From assembly GCF_000208745.1 (NCBI RefSeq), contig NC_030854.1, forward strand, positions 33,729,817-33,793,816: DNA of 64,000 nt. Reading direction: 5' to 3'. Under the pieces are notes generated by a model, which ran no database searches, was not told the DNA's origin, and was given only the letters and a program-made list of their open reading frames with translations. Below, in pieces: positions 31,801-45,500 of the stretch. Made by a program: the position numbers and the translations under genes. This stretch comes from Theobroma cacao. Taxonomy: Eukaryota > Streptophyta > Magnoliopsida > Malvales > Malvaceae. Numbering within the stretch: position 1 is the first letter of the stretch; every line of letters starts with the position of its first letter.

Positions 31801-34800
31801 CAAGTTTCTCGTACTGGAGCAACAACCTGATCTGATACATAGTCTCCAAAACTGCAGAATAGAAATATAAAACAACCAATATAAGGACCTAAGTTTTAAG
31901 CAAGTATTTATTTCTCATCAACTATTATAAAAGAAAAAGTAATAAATAAATAGCAATTTCTCATAGACTAAAATCAATTAAAATTTTCTACAAAATAACT
32001 AGCACCAAAGAAGAAACACAGCATACCGGTCTAGTGATAGTACACACAAGAAACGAATTGCACAATCCTGAAGAAATTCACAATTCTTAAGCCAAGAATG
32101 CCTGGCTAGTTTAACTAAGTTTATGAGCTCGCAATTTTCAGGGAGAATTTTTAGTACATCTGAATTTGCAAATGCACCCTTATCTTCCGAGTAACTCTTT
32201 GGCTCTTCCACTTCAACAGCTTCTTTAGAGTGGTACATCATATCATCATGACAAAATTCAGTCTCTATTTTCATAGAACTAATATCATGTTGACCATTAA
32301 ACTGCCCAGAGAGCAAAGTGGATGCAGCATCCTCGATCTTCACTGCAACATTGAAGCCACCATGCTGGCCAGCAGAGATCATTTTGTCCATCACTGGAAA
32401 TGATCCATCTTCAAACTTTGGCCTCTTCAGATTTACCTCTAATTCATCTGGTGAAACTTGCATATTCAAATCAATTTCTCTCTCTCTCTTCATTTTACTT
32501 GAATAATCTAAATCTTTTACTTCAAGATACAGTGCATCATCTGAGTTCAAGTCAGGCAAATATACTCCAGCAGAAGCACCATGATGTGTTAAAATTTCTC
32601 TCAAAGCCATAACACTACCATGGCGAATCTCCCAAACTGATAACACATAGTCAAAGGAACCTATCATCAGATCAGAAATGGAAAAAAAGAATGACAAAAA
32701 TCTTGATGTTTATACAAATGCTTACCAGGATCAAACATATCAACAATGAGTTGTTCAACAAAACTACGGAAAGGCCATCGGCCATCTCCATCATGATCAG
32801 AGCTATCTTCATCAGTAACAGCATCAAACTGCACAGAAAGTCAACGTCATTTGCTACACCTGATAGCTTAAAATGGAACAAGTAAAATAAAAGAAGAAAA
32901 TAATGCATCTTTTTGAAATGCAAAAAACCAAGAAAGTAACTCCTGAGTCCTATATGTAACCAACAAATTAAATTTGCCAGCCTTTTGACAGAGAAATTTC
33001 AAACTTTTTACACAAAACAATGATGGTTTGTAATATCAACTACCTGATATTTTTCAGGTTTTAATTGAGATAGTTGAGGTTTTTGATCATCATTAACATT
33101 TTGTTTTGGTAGCTGCAACAGGGTGCAGCATTTTGCCCCATTCACCATGTCACATTTCTCCAAAATATCAACATGTTCAACAATTCACACAACTCCATCG
33201 ATAAAAGAATACCATTTTGACTAGACTCAAAACAGCGAACCACCCACCACTTTAACTTTAAAGGTATTTCCAGGGCATTCAGATGAATTTACAGACATGT
33301 TGCTCGCACTCAGCAAGTTTTATGAGTTAAATACATCATCAAAGGAAGCACAAATTCTTTAGCACATGGTTTGAAGCATGTAAAAGGCTCAAAAATCTGA
33401 AAAAAAAATAGACAAATGCACAAAATAAAGATGCCCACAGAAGTTGTAGAACAATGAGATTAAAAATGGACGAGTATTAGCACTGGTGAGATCAGAGAGA
33501 AGGAGAAGAATTTAAGTTTCCCTGTGTAAGATCATGGCTACCCTTCAAAACTTTAAAATTCATTTTAAAAGAGTTTAAATTTAAAATTATTAATCTAAGT
33601 AAATGGTTTATTAGTTCTGTAACTTCTGGTTAAGTAAAAAAATGTAAAATTGCAATATCTCTTCATGAAATTTCACTTGCAATCTATTAGGTTGTCTTCT
33701 TTAGGTCACTATCAGAAATTTATGTCTATAAAAAGTCAAAATCCTAATTGCAGTAGCAAAAAGCATCAGTCCAACAGATTATTCAAATTCCGTTCCTTTT
33801 CCTTTTATTCATTTACTTTGAATTCTCAAGAATTTGGGGAAAGATATAATTCCATATCCATGCCAAAATAAATAAATATTATATATATAATATATATATT
33901 ATATATATAAATATAATATATATAAACCAGTAGATCCTGAAACAGAATTTCAATTGAATCAAACAACAGATAAATTTCAAATCCAAAGTTTATGGTAAGT
34001 GGTCACAACAAATGCTGAAATGAAAGCAAAAAAAATTCCATAATCTTTATTAAATAAGAAAACGAGTGGAACCCAATTGATATGAAATTAAGCATTCAAC
34101 ACATAAAAACAGAACATTGGATCAGACAGTTAAGAGGGGAACTCAGACCAAAACTATGAACTTGCACATTAATTAGGAAGTGAGATATTCTAATACCTTA
34201 CTCGAACCTACTGGATCAGGACATGTTCCCCTTGGAGTTGATGCATTGTGAGCCGGTGATACCTCCGTATCTCCGTCATCAGACCAGCCTTTTGCTTGAT
34301 CTTTTGAATTTATTTTAGCTTTTCGCTTTAACATATTCAACTCTCTTGCGCTTGGCCTTCTTTTAGACGTAACATTAGGTACCATACGTGAAACAAATTG
34401 CCGGATGTTATGTATAGATGGCGACGTGTAAAATCTATTATCTAAACCATTTCCATGGTGATGTAATTTGTCAACAATTAGGTCCTCATCTCTAATCATA
34501 TCACTGACATCCATGAACTGCTCACACATATCCAAACCTGCACAGAACAACCAAGTCTAGTGTAAGGAAACCATGTGCCTGGAAAGTATTACAAACCATA
34601 GTCAGTAGCCTCTAATAAATTCGATAAGGAGACAACTGCAGATAAAGAAATCATACATGCAAACCCATTTGACCATTTCTGAAGTAAAATACAACTCTAT
34701 AACAAAGGGTAAACACCTGCAAATAACAAAGAGGAAGAAACCAAACAAATATAAATGAATGTAAAATTATCCGATTCTACAGCAGAAAGTCCCACTCTTT

Positions 34801-37800
34801 GCACCACCAACCTTACTTAATCCATTAATTTGCTGGAATAAGAAGATAATTACAGCAAAGGCTCAGTTTATGCCCATATCTTCAAAATGTTTTGTGCATA
34901 AAATGTTTTATTTACGTTTTTTATTGTTTGCCAAGTAAAAATATTAATGAATTCAAGCTATTCTTACAGACAATGGCAACCTTCATTGGATTACATAAAA
35001 GCCTATCAATGGTCCTCATTAACTAGTTAATACTAAGCAGTTTTGACTAAAGACCAAGTGAAACAGCTTCACCTAAATTCACAACTTCCTAAGTTAAAGA
35101 ACCCATTTACATCTCCAAGATCCAAGAATGTAACATAATCACCACTTCCTGCTTAGATTAAGAAAAGCCTAGAATAACTGGCCATATATAGAAATTACGT
35201 ACAAAATACATCCTCCCAATCAACTCCATCCAATGTATTCTGCCAAGGAAGCTGACTGACATGTATGCGTATAGGTCATACCTGATACCATACCATTAAA
35301 GAACCTCAGCCAAGATTGTATCAATTCAAAACCAGATCTCTTCAGGTTTTAAATATATGTAAATATTTATCTATAATATATATAAAAGCACAGTTATGTG
35401 TTAAACTTTTAATTGATGCGAAAAGGCATCTTTATTCATTTTATTTCTAAATTGCCATTTTAAAAAAAATTAGTATAATTTTCAATTATAATAATAAATT
35501 AATAGTAGTAAAATTATCTAATGTATTTATAAGAATTCCAGTCCATTGAATCACTTTCATTTAGCAAATGATTTACTTAGCTCAGAATTATTTGTTCATT
35601 ATATTTCTAAACTGTATTTATAAATAATTATTAATTAAAAATAATAAAATACAAGAATTGATGTGCAATGCAGATGACAACAAATACAAATATGTTTGCT
35701 TATATGTATTTATATGGAATGCATATAACAAAGATAAACAGAATCAAATTAAAATAACACCTCTTCTACCATCCTCCTCAACATTCACCAATGAATAGAT
35801 GAATAGAGACAACAAAAAAAAGCAATTGTCTCAACCAAATGGACTTTTTCCAGAAATTTTAAAATCCTGGCAACATTGCCAGCTCTCAACTTAATAAGGG
35901 AATCATCTAAATAAGAAGTTAAGAACTTCTTTCTCATCGTTTTTTTTTTTTTTTTGTTTGACAAAATATGAACACTTCTTTCCAGTAACGAACCAAATGT
36001 CAAACACAATGAATATCTGAAAGTATCAGCTCAAAATAAACCCAAAAAAAAAAAAACCTCTAACCTAAACGTCGTTTTAAATTCTGTTTCTGGCGAGCCA
36101 ATCTCTCTTTAGGGTTCTTTGAGTTATCATTTGCAATATCATACTCCTGCATTGAATATGGGTTCAAATGTTTTCATTAGCACAGATAATATTATAAGTT
36201 AAAATAAACACGTAAAAGGACAAATGCTGCAACAAATCAAACAAAACGATTACAACTTACAAGGCATCCATTACAAATCAAAGTGAAGCACAGAGTGCCA
36301 AAAGAAGGAATAGGGGGATGTGAAGAAGTGTCGAAACCACCATTAATATCTAGTGCCCAGTCACCCCAGCTTCTTTGCACCAGAGAGCTGAAGCTAGACC
36401 AACAGCAGTTTGGGAAACAGCTTTTAAATTTTTTAAATGTTAAAGGCAAAATTCTAGAGGCCAGCAGTTGAAGCTCTAATTTTGGGCTTCAAGAAATGCA
36501 TTAAAAAGCTGATCAGAGGCAGATTTAATTCATCGGTTATTTCGAATAATTTACATCTAATAGAGTTTTTCAAATAATTGTGCTTGAGCAGCAACTTTTA
36601 GTCCAGCTTCAATCAACCAAACAAGCTACTGACACTGACTTGCAAATGTAAACAATTATCACAATAAGAAGAATACAAATGTCAAGATAACATGTAATGC
36701 AAGCACCACAATGGTACTAGTTGTCATAACCAGGATAACTACCCAAAATAAACTTTAAAAAAGGAAGGCAATAAGAAGAAAGGCAATTGCAATTCCCTTT
36801 AATTCTATTCCAGCTCTTCTTTTATTATGATTTTTAGTGCATCACTCTTACGAGATAACCCAGAAAACTATCTGCATACATCCCATAGTATTACATAACT
36901 CAAGTTTACACACATCTCTAAATTCAAAGAAAACATCCACAGGAAAACTCATAAGAGAGGAGCGGGAAAAGGGTTCTTGATCTTGTTTACAAAAAGCAAA
37001 GCCATTTTAAAACACCAGACAGGGATGAATAAAAAAAATAGCAAAGCTACTTTGCAAGAACATTAAAGAAAGGAGTGCAAAAGAAAACCGAAGACAGAAA
37101 AAGAAAATTAAAAATGTAACATCAGCCAGAACAAAGCCAGGAGATTTTAACCCTTGACCATATATCTCTAGCAATAGCAAGAATGGAAAGATACTGTACA
37201 TTTCCTCAGAAACAAACAAAAGGAATGAAATAGAAACTTTCAGTATAACATGTGGATATTGTTCCCAGGGAAATAAAAAACTATAATAAAGAACACTACA
37301 TGATACTTAGATTAAATCCTTCAACATAAACAGGAGATCATTTACCTGTCCACCTGACGCCATCAAAGCACCAAACTCCAACACCTTGTTGATGTCAAAA
37401 CTGTTATGAAAAATTTTTCAAAGAAATATATGTCAGTAATGAAAACAACTAGATATTGTTAGGAGAAACACATACTTAGAAAGACATGAACTGAAATCCA
37501 TGATAAGAAAAATATTTTCCCATTGAATAAAGATTTGGTACAATCAATAATGCTAAAAGCTAATCTCAGAAACAACCTTCTAAAAGAAACACCTGATACA
37601 ATCTTAGAATGTAAGTCAGGTGATGCCACCATATCTTCAATAGTACCAGATATCCCAGCCTCAGTCATCTTTGCTCCAACAGAAGACAGTAAATCAGCCA
37701 GAGAAGTGTGCTTAACATTTTGAGCAATAGCCCCTATGGCATGAGCAGCAGCAACCCTTGTGTCCCAATTTTTACTACGAAGATACTGAGAAACCTAATT

Positions 37801-39281
37801 GCACAAAACAATGGTGTTTAGGTAGATCATAAAATACAAAATATAACACCAACATACAACTGGCAAACCAACCCCTGAACAATAGTTGATAACAAAAAAT
37901 TCATAACAACAACAACAAAGAGAAAAGGTAGAAACACATTACTAGAAAATATAAATTTCACACAAGAATTGAGTAATATAATCCTAAGCAAATGCTTAAA
38001 TCCATCCATATACTAACTAGAAAACCACAGAAAACTTGCGCAGGCCTCAAAATTTAACTCGATTGCACTGTTTCTTCAAAACACAGGTCTGAGAAAAATC
38101 ACCTTCCAAGCAAAATTTGAAGAAGAATCTTCAGTTAGAGCCTCAATGACTTCTTGAGGTTGGAAAATAGAATCTTGCAATGAAGATATTTAAAATGTCT
38201 AATTTTTAAAAATTCAGAGTTTAAAAGAGCCAATCATGAAGTGGGCCAACATTCAGGGGTAAAAAAAGACAAAACATAGAGAGACAGAAAGTGGAGTCTG
38301 AAATCTATGACATTTAACACAGTATTTTTATTTATTTTCCTTAGAACAACAAGAACATCTAAGCATTTCCCATAAAAAGGATCAAATTCCACCATTAGGC
38401 CCTAAACATACAGAACCATATCCAAAGGCTATTAAACAGCTTAGGACAAGAAGAACATTTAGAATAAATTCCTCATGATCCTAATTTTAGCAAGGTTCAC
38501 CACCACACCCCTAAGAGACTTAGCATAAATAGACTTCAATCGCTTGCTACCACCTAAAAATCTTTAACTTCATAAACACCGCAAGCACACTGGCAAGTCT
38601 GGTGGCTTAACTATGCCAACTTCAGCTTATTTAATTATTTTTGCTGGGCAACTAATTACAGCATTGCATGAAATACAGCAATTCCAAACATCAACAATTT
38701 GCAGTATTCAAAAAGTTCTTTTTATTAAATGACAAAATTCAATCTTGGCAATGTAGATATATAATGCAGCTTTTTCCTCCTTCCTCCGAATAACATAAAT
38801 TCTAAAAACTTCCAAAATTGGCAAATAAATAATCATTAAAAAATACACTCATTACAGTAAATTTACAGCTGAACAAAAAATATGGAATGTAGCTTTTTTT
38901 CTTCCACAATGTAACGTAAATTCCAAAATTGGCCAATAAAAAACACACTTATTACAATAAAGTAATAGCAAAAAATACAGAAAATAATTAAAAATCAGAA
39001 ATTCGAAATTAGTACCTTCTTTAGAAGAGAATTCAAGTCCTGCGGATGCGATTTGGCAATATCCCCAATCTGTCGCGCTGCAGTGAATCTCGTCGCTTGT
39101 GTTGAACCAGCTTTTTAACAAAATAAGTCAAAGAAACAAGAAAATGAAAGTAGAAAAAAATGCATTTCGAATTTCGCAAATTTGAATCAGATCCAAATTA
39201 AAAAGAAATTGTATAAAAAAAAAGGATACTATCCAACAAAGTGAGTAAACGATTGAGACGCGAAGACTGTTGCTGAGCCAT
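16898..39281 (-). CDS. BTAF1: BTAF1/MOT1, TBP-associated Snf2-family ATPase
   Basis: Twenty-eight exons, all in phase, give 2085 aa (Arabidopsis BTAF1/RGD3 about 2045). Exons: 39230-39281, 39016-39110, 37577-37794, 37346-37400, 36065-36146, 34197-34537, 33044-33112, 32726-32828, 32027-32660, 31719-31851, 31538-31606, 31000-31211, 29441-29681, 29015-29188, 25893-26318, 25370-25810, 25133-25252, 24582-25049, 22757-23295, 21409-21901, 21257-21325, 20337-20669, 19974-20237, 19829-19878, 18199-18308, 18050-18132, 17333-17545, 16898-17068. The protein starts [17 protein letters not shown]. About 1490 residues of HEAT-type helices come first. The Snf2 motor follows: DDMGLGKT near 1515, DEGH near 1622 (the Mot1-type Walker B), SGTPIQ, YLRLDGS and [10 protein letters not shown] near 1960. 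It uses ATP to strip TBP from DNA. Long introns hold repeats but no other gene was seen. The intact ATPase motifs indicate a working gene. Confidence 0.96.
31367..31492. repeat. Two-copy tandem repeat in a BTAF1 intron
   Basis: A ~56-bp unit beginning AGATCAGACAGCACTGC and ending GAGCC appears at 31367 and again at 31436 (period 69), with few differences. It lies wholly in the intron between the exons at 31538 and 31211. Confidence 0.8.
33880..33925. repeat. A/T-only palindromic run in a BTAF1 intron
   Basis: The stretch consists of TATATA and ATTATA units arranged palindromically, so it could form an A/T hairpin. It lies in the intron between the exons at 34197 and 33112. Simple repeat only. 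Confidence 0.7.
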
Positions 39282-39640
39282 ATAGCTAAGACGGGCGTAG
39301 GATTACAATTCGTCACTATTTCCCCGGCATCGTCTTCGATCATTCAAATCGAAAAACATCAAAAAATCTTCCGCTTCACGAAGGAAAAGAGAGAAGCGAA
39401 GTGTTGGATTCGACGTCGTTTTTCTCAGTGGAATCTGTTTGGCTTTCGTTTTCTGGCTCTGGTTTTTTTTTACTTTTAATTTTTTATTTTTTCGATTCGA
39501 GATTCGGTGATAAACGAAAAGGGAAATGAAACAGAGAGAGAGAGAGGGGGGGGAAGGGGCGGAGTATGGGGAAAGTTAGGGTTACCTGAGAAACGGCGGT
39601 GACGTTTTGGTGATTTTAAGGAAGAGGATGACGATGCTGT
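39282..39640 (-). promoter_or_regulatory. BTAF1 leader and promoter-proximal region
   Basis: Upstream of the BTAF1 ATG is a GA repeat (39533-39546) in a purine-rich stretch. At 39576-39584 the minus strand reads TAACCCTAA (telo-box-like). On the minus strand CTCAG|gtaacc at 39586 is a good donor, and an acceptor (tcttag) lies a few bases before the ATG, so a 5'UTR intron is likely. GA repeats and telo-boxes are common in plant housekeeping promoters. Confidence 0.45.
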
Positions 39641-42519
39641 TTTTACCCCCTTTTTTTTGCTTTTTATTATTTTATATATTGCAATATATTGATCTTAAAA
39701 TTAAAAATGAATTTTTTTATTCATTTTAAAGCTTTTTCTCATTTTTATGCTTTCAATTTATAATTTTCCATAAACTTTTGTAATGAAAACATGATTTTTA
39801 TTCTTCTTTTTTTGGGGGAAAAGCAAAATTATATTTTAATTTGACTTGTTCATAGTAATTTTCTTTCCACGGTTTTTTCCTTTTACTTTTTTTTTAATTT
39901 CTTTTATTTGATTTGAATGCTTGCATTTTTCTCTCTCGAATTTTGATCAGTGTTCATTTTCTTTTTTTTGTATTATTTAATTTCAATATTCCCACATTAA
40001 AAAAATAAAAAAGTTATCCCTTATCTTTGGATTGCAAATATTTTTGACTTTGGTCGGGCAAGGGCCTAGTTAGTTTGGGCGTGCAAGCACCAACTAAATT
40101 GCTGTAAATGGAGCCGCAGCCTATGATATGTTTGGAGCCCATTCAGGCCCACAAAGCTAGGCTTGGACTAAAATCCTCTTAAGCTCAGACTTGGCTCCAA
40201 TTATCGCCATTTTTTAATTGTTTTACACGTGTTTTGTGACAAAATTATATATAATAATAATTATTATTATAATAAAGAAATTAATTAAAGATAATAATAC
40301 AACGATCATATATTCATTTGAATAATTATATGCGTTAGTATATGATCTTATTTAATTATCATTTTTATTGTAATAATGAAGTATAATTTTTTAAAAGTTT
40401 CTAAATTATTAAAAAATTTTAAATAAATTTTTATTCTTCATTACATTCAAACAAACTTTTATAATTTTATTTTAAATTAAATAATTTTTTATAATTAATA
40501 TTTTTTATTAATTATCATTAATTAAAATATTATTGTTCATTTTATATTAACCTGATGTTGACATAAAAAATAAAAAGAGTTATGTGACACATAATCATTA
40601 TCCACTATAACATACTAGTGTCACATAATATAAATAATAAATGATATTTAATTAATTAATTATTAATTATAAATATTTATTTGATATAAAATAAAAATAT
40701 AAAAAATTAACTAAATATAATAAAAATAAAAAAAATATTTAATTTTTTAATAATTTAAAAATTTTACATATTATATCATATAATTAAAATAAGATATACA
40801 TACATGTTACACTTTAAACAAATTAATTACATTATTATTGAAATCTTATTAGTGGTGCATTTATCTATTATCTCAATATAATGATCATATATAACAATTA
40901 TATATATATTTGCATAGTTAAATGAATCGGTACAAGATTCAAATTTGAATTGATTTAATTTTTTTCAATTGTAGTTTTGTTTTTTTTTTAAATAATAATA
41001 ATAAAATATAATATATTTATATTTAAATTAAATAATTTTTTAAAAATAATTACACTTTATCTATTTACGTTTGATGTTTGGTGATGTATGTAATCAATTG
41101 TCTAATTTGGATCATAAAATAACAATCGATCAATATTTGATATTTAAAACATAAAGAGGAATTCAAACACGTGCGTCCTCCTCGAAACCTACGCCGCCAT
41201 TGGTCCAACGCCTCGGGCGTAAGGCGGGAGCCAGCAGGCCACGTATAACGGCCCAACCCGACCGAGCCTCCTTCCCTCCTTCTTCCACCAACTGGTCAAA
41301 TACTCAAACTCCAAAGCAACCATCTTGTTTCTCCCCATTATCGTATTTGTTTTTCATTTCTTTTTATATTTATCTTTAAACAGACACAGATCTTCTCCTA
41401 CAATTTTCCATGCACGTAAGCTCCTTGTCTTTTTTGCTGTTGTTGTTTTAATCCTCGTAACTGTTTTTCTTATCCTTTTTATATCAACTGGTTCTACTGT
41501 TTCAACCACCTTCTTTCTGTTTTTTTTTTCTTTTTGGTGTAAGACTATTTTATTTCATTCACAACCATTTTTGGGTTGTTTTCTTTCGTGAATTTCTTTT
41601 GATGTGGGTTTTCTTTGGGGTACAGGAAATGATCATCTCTTGGTGGCAAGTTCTTTGATCAAATGAGTCAAACTTGCTGAGGAACAGCTTCAAAGGTGAA
41701 TTTTTGCTTTGAAAAACCTTTAGTTTTCTATGATTTTGTTTATGATCAAAACATCATTCGATATAATTCTTGTGAGATGCTTTCGAATTTTCTACTTTGT
41801 TTGAAGGGATCTTCATGATATCAGAAGTTGCAACTTTTGAGATTAAAAAATTTTCAGATGGAATTGAATAATTGAAAGGGTTGTAATCTTTCAAATTTTG
41901 ATAGGTTTCTCAAGCAACAGTAGCATCCCCTCTTCTTTCTTATGCTGATGTTAATCATAGACTTTATGGCGTGATAAATTTTGGAGGTATAATCAAATAA
42001 ATGTAGAACTCCAATTACATGAGATTACAGTTTATGTATTGAATAATGGAGGAGGGAATACACTTATACACGGCTCAAATTTCAAACTCTGCTTGGATAT
42101 TAATTTTCTAGTTACCTGTACTATGATGTAGAATTAAATTGAATGACACACACAAACTGAAAGATGAATTAGCTTCATAACTTTGTGAAGTAATATGGAG
42201 TTTTGGATGCCTATTCCCGCGTAAATCCCTGCACCATATGGTCCTTTTTCAAACGTTGTATTGCATGTTGGGACACAGAATTCTATGGTTTTTCTCATCA
42301 TTAGTCTGTGGTATCTGCTATTAGAGTTTGGTGATTCTAATGATTGTTTAATTATGACATAGACTGGTCCTAGTTTTGAGATCCATTATGAATTTTTATA
42401 TGTTTTGGGATTTGAAAGCTCTTTTAATGCCATATTCTACTGACTTTAATATGTAGTTCATTCTTTGTATAGGTTCCGACCTGTCATTTCAACCTGCTCA
42501 ACTTTGTTAAATTGGGAAA
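39641..42519. other. Intergenic DNA, then promoter and 5'UTR of the Sec14-like gene
   Basis: From 39650 to 41100 the DNA is A+T-rich and contains MITE copy B. A short G+C-richer patch at 41165-41290 carries GGCCCA (41250-41255), a site II-type element, and probably holds the core promoter. Leader exons are inferred from splice signals: one ending at 41415 (CAC|gtaagc), one at 41626-41695, and one from 42473 running into the ATG at 42520. Confidence 0.5.
40395..40765. repeat. Fold-back MITE-like repeat, copy B
   Basis: The left end (TTTCTAAATTATTAAAAAATTT) is complementary in inverted order to the right end (AATTTTTTAATAATTTAAAAA). Inner blocks ATTAATTATCATTAATTAAAAT and TGATATTTAATTAATTAATTA are also inverted. 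The core has TGTGACACATAATCATTATC. It is the same family as 15009-15384 and 48325-48655. No coding capacity. Confidence 0.6.
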
Positions 42520-45500
42520 ATGTCATTGCATCAATTGAAAGGAAGTGCAAAAGACAAGTCTTTGTTGCCTGAAGAGCAACAAGCAAAGGTACTTTTTAAT
42601 AGCTGAATCCTTGAAACAAGAAAGGTTTTTTTTCTTTCTTTTGGTCAAACAAGAAGGTTATTTTTGCTTCTCTTTAATCCACCAAATGGACTTTGGATTC
42701 AGAAGTGAATCATTGATTGATTAATTAGTGTCACTGGATGAGTAATCACTTTGTAAATCTTGCTTGTTCCTTTAGCAACTATTGATAAGAGAATGGAGGA
42801 AGGCTTCTATCTCTCTGTTGCTATAAGCATGGGCTTGTCTTCTATGAAGCATCCAATTTTTCAGTACCCAAGTGATAGAGAATTGTTATTAGCTTAAGTC
42901 ATAGGTTCAGAACGGAAAGCAATGAGAAATTTTCTTCCTTATGTAGTATAAGTCATGAACTCGTGATCACTTCTCATCACATGGAAGCTTATAAGCTTGT
43001 TGATGTCTACTATATGATTTACTGTGACAAGAGATAAGCTCTGCCTTAAAGGTTCTATAGCAGAGAAAATGAAAATTGGGTAAAACAAATTGTTATTCTG
43101 AAGAAAGAGGTGCAAAAAACTCAAAGCAAAAGATTATTGAAATCAAGATATATTTATGTCTTTGTTATATTAGATATCTCCCAAAGTGATTTCAATTGAA
43201 CATCCAGAGTAGTACTTCTACGTAGGTGTGGCTATGCTAGGCTGTTGCCCTTAGTTGTCAAAAACAATTCAGTGTAAAATCAAAATGCATCTCATTTTGT
43301 GGAGGTGAAAGAGCCTCAAAGTCTACTTATAAGAATCTCTGAGCCTTCAGAGTCTCGATATACCAATTCCCCATGCTGACAAGGTATAATTTGAAGAATT
43401 TAAAAATAGGTTATAAAATTATAATTTTCAGTAGGAATGTAGAAAATGACAATTGTAATTGAATTGCAATGTCATCTCTTGCCTCCAATCCAAATGCCAG
43501 ATATTAGAACCCATTCTCTTAGCATATGGAAAGCCAAAAGGATGTAACACTTAAATCACTTAACTAATGTCATGTTATACTAGAACTAGTTTTCATGCAT
43601 TTGTTATGTTTGGTTATGGGGTACAGGATTGTAATATTCAAACAAGACAAATATATCGATTATTATATAACAACAAATTAAGCCTTGTCCCACTGGATAA
43701 TGATGTAAATATTGGGGACAATATTTTATGAAAGATGTAAGTTGGAATTGCATATATCAAGTTGCAGAGATAAGCTTAACTACATAGAAGAAGGAATAGA
43801 GTGGAATTCTTATTAACTTCTTCTCAGCTTTTGCATGTTTCCGTCAACCAAACCAGTGCACCGTAATTCTTCAAAAAAATATGTTTTTAATTTTTTTCTA
43901 ATCCTAATAGCAACCATAATCTTACAGTGTGATCTTAAACTTTGTTTCTGCTGAAGAGGTAGTTTGCAAAAATTTAATCTAATAAGAGTTTCTACCGAGA
44001 GGTTAAGTCAAATTCTCATAAACTGAACTGTCGAAGTTCCAACTAATTGACTCCCCTTCACTCCAGATTGATGATGTCAGAAAACTAATTGGCCCAATAG
44101 CTGACAAGCTGCCGGTCCTTTGTTCGGATGCATCAATATCAAGATACCTCAGAGCAAGGAACTGGAGTACAAAAAAGGCAAGCAAAATGTTAAAAGAAAC
44201 ATTGAAGTGGAGACTTCAATACAAGCCAGAGAAGATCCGATGGGTATGCATTCTGTTCTTTCCAACTGAATTTTTTTGCATTAAATTTTAGATTTCTTAA
44301 GTATTCACAAATGCACACACTTCTGAAGAATAAACAGTGGAGAAATTACTAAGTTATTGTTAGTGATTATATGTGGTTTGCTTGAGCTGTTTGATTGCCT
44401 CACATTGGATCTTTTGACAATTATTACTTTGCTACTGTATAAGGGATGCTCAGATGGTTTTTAACTCAACTTCCTATCCCTCTCTAGTTCTCATGATATG
44501 GATATTTCATTGCCTTTCCATGCTGTGCCCCTGGGTGGTCGGGGTTGAAATTATAGGATAATTTGTTTTGTTTCACAAATTAATATCTTTGGGAGTCTGA
44601 TGTTTGACTATAATTAATGGATACCTGGGAGCTTGTGCTTCTTGGCAGCCCTACACTTCCCCACTTGGTTGTGAAGTTAGTAACAGGTGTAAGTTGCATT
44701 TATCAGTTTCTTGCTGAGACTACGTTTTTGTTGTGCTATAGGAAGATATTGCTCATGAAGCTGAGACAGGAAAAATTTACAGAGCTAATTACTGTGACAA
44801 ACTTGGGAGGCCGGTTCTTGTCATGAGACCTGGTTTCCAGGTACCAGTTGCTGGAATTATCCTGCTTTGCATATGTTACAATTCTAGTTTTCTTTATCAT
44901 AACGATTATGATGTGTTTGGACAAGTTGCCCTTTTCAGAATACAAACTCAACATCAGGGCAGATCAAATACTTGGTTTATTGCATGGAAAATGCCATAAT
45001 GAATTTGACCCAAGATCAGGAGCAGATGGTTTGGCTTGTTGATTTCCAAAGGTGGGGTATGTCAAGCATATCTGTTAAGGTGACTCGGGAAACAGCTCAT
45101 ATCTTGCAGAACCACTATCCCGAGAGACTGGGCCTAGGAATCCTCTATAATCCCCCAAAAATATTTGAATCTTTCTGGACAGTATGTTATTACTTTCTTA
45201 TCCTTCATTTAATCTTCTCATTTTGAGTTAGAATGTTGCCTTGACTAAGTAATTTTGATCAACCAGGTGACTTGATATGTATATTTTCTCTAACCCTATA
45301 TTAACCTTGTAATGATATGGACACTAGTATCCACACATGCATTTGTTCTTTATATTCTTATGCTCACATTTGTTTGTGGATACCTGTTTTGTGACACCTT
45401 AGCTAGACCGTCCATGAGAGATGCCAGAGTAATAGCCTAAACAAGATAATTTGGTAAGCCCTATGTTGGGTGCTATTATAACCCATTTAAATTTGTTAAA

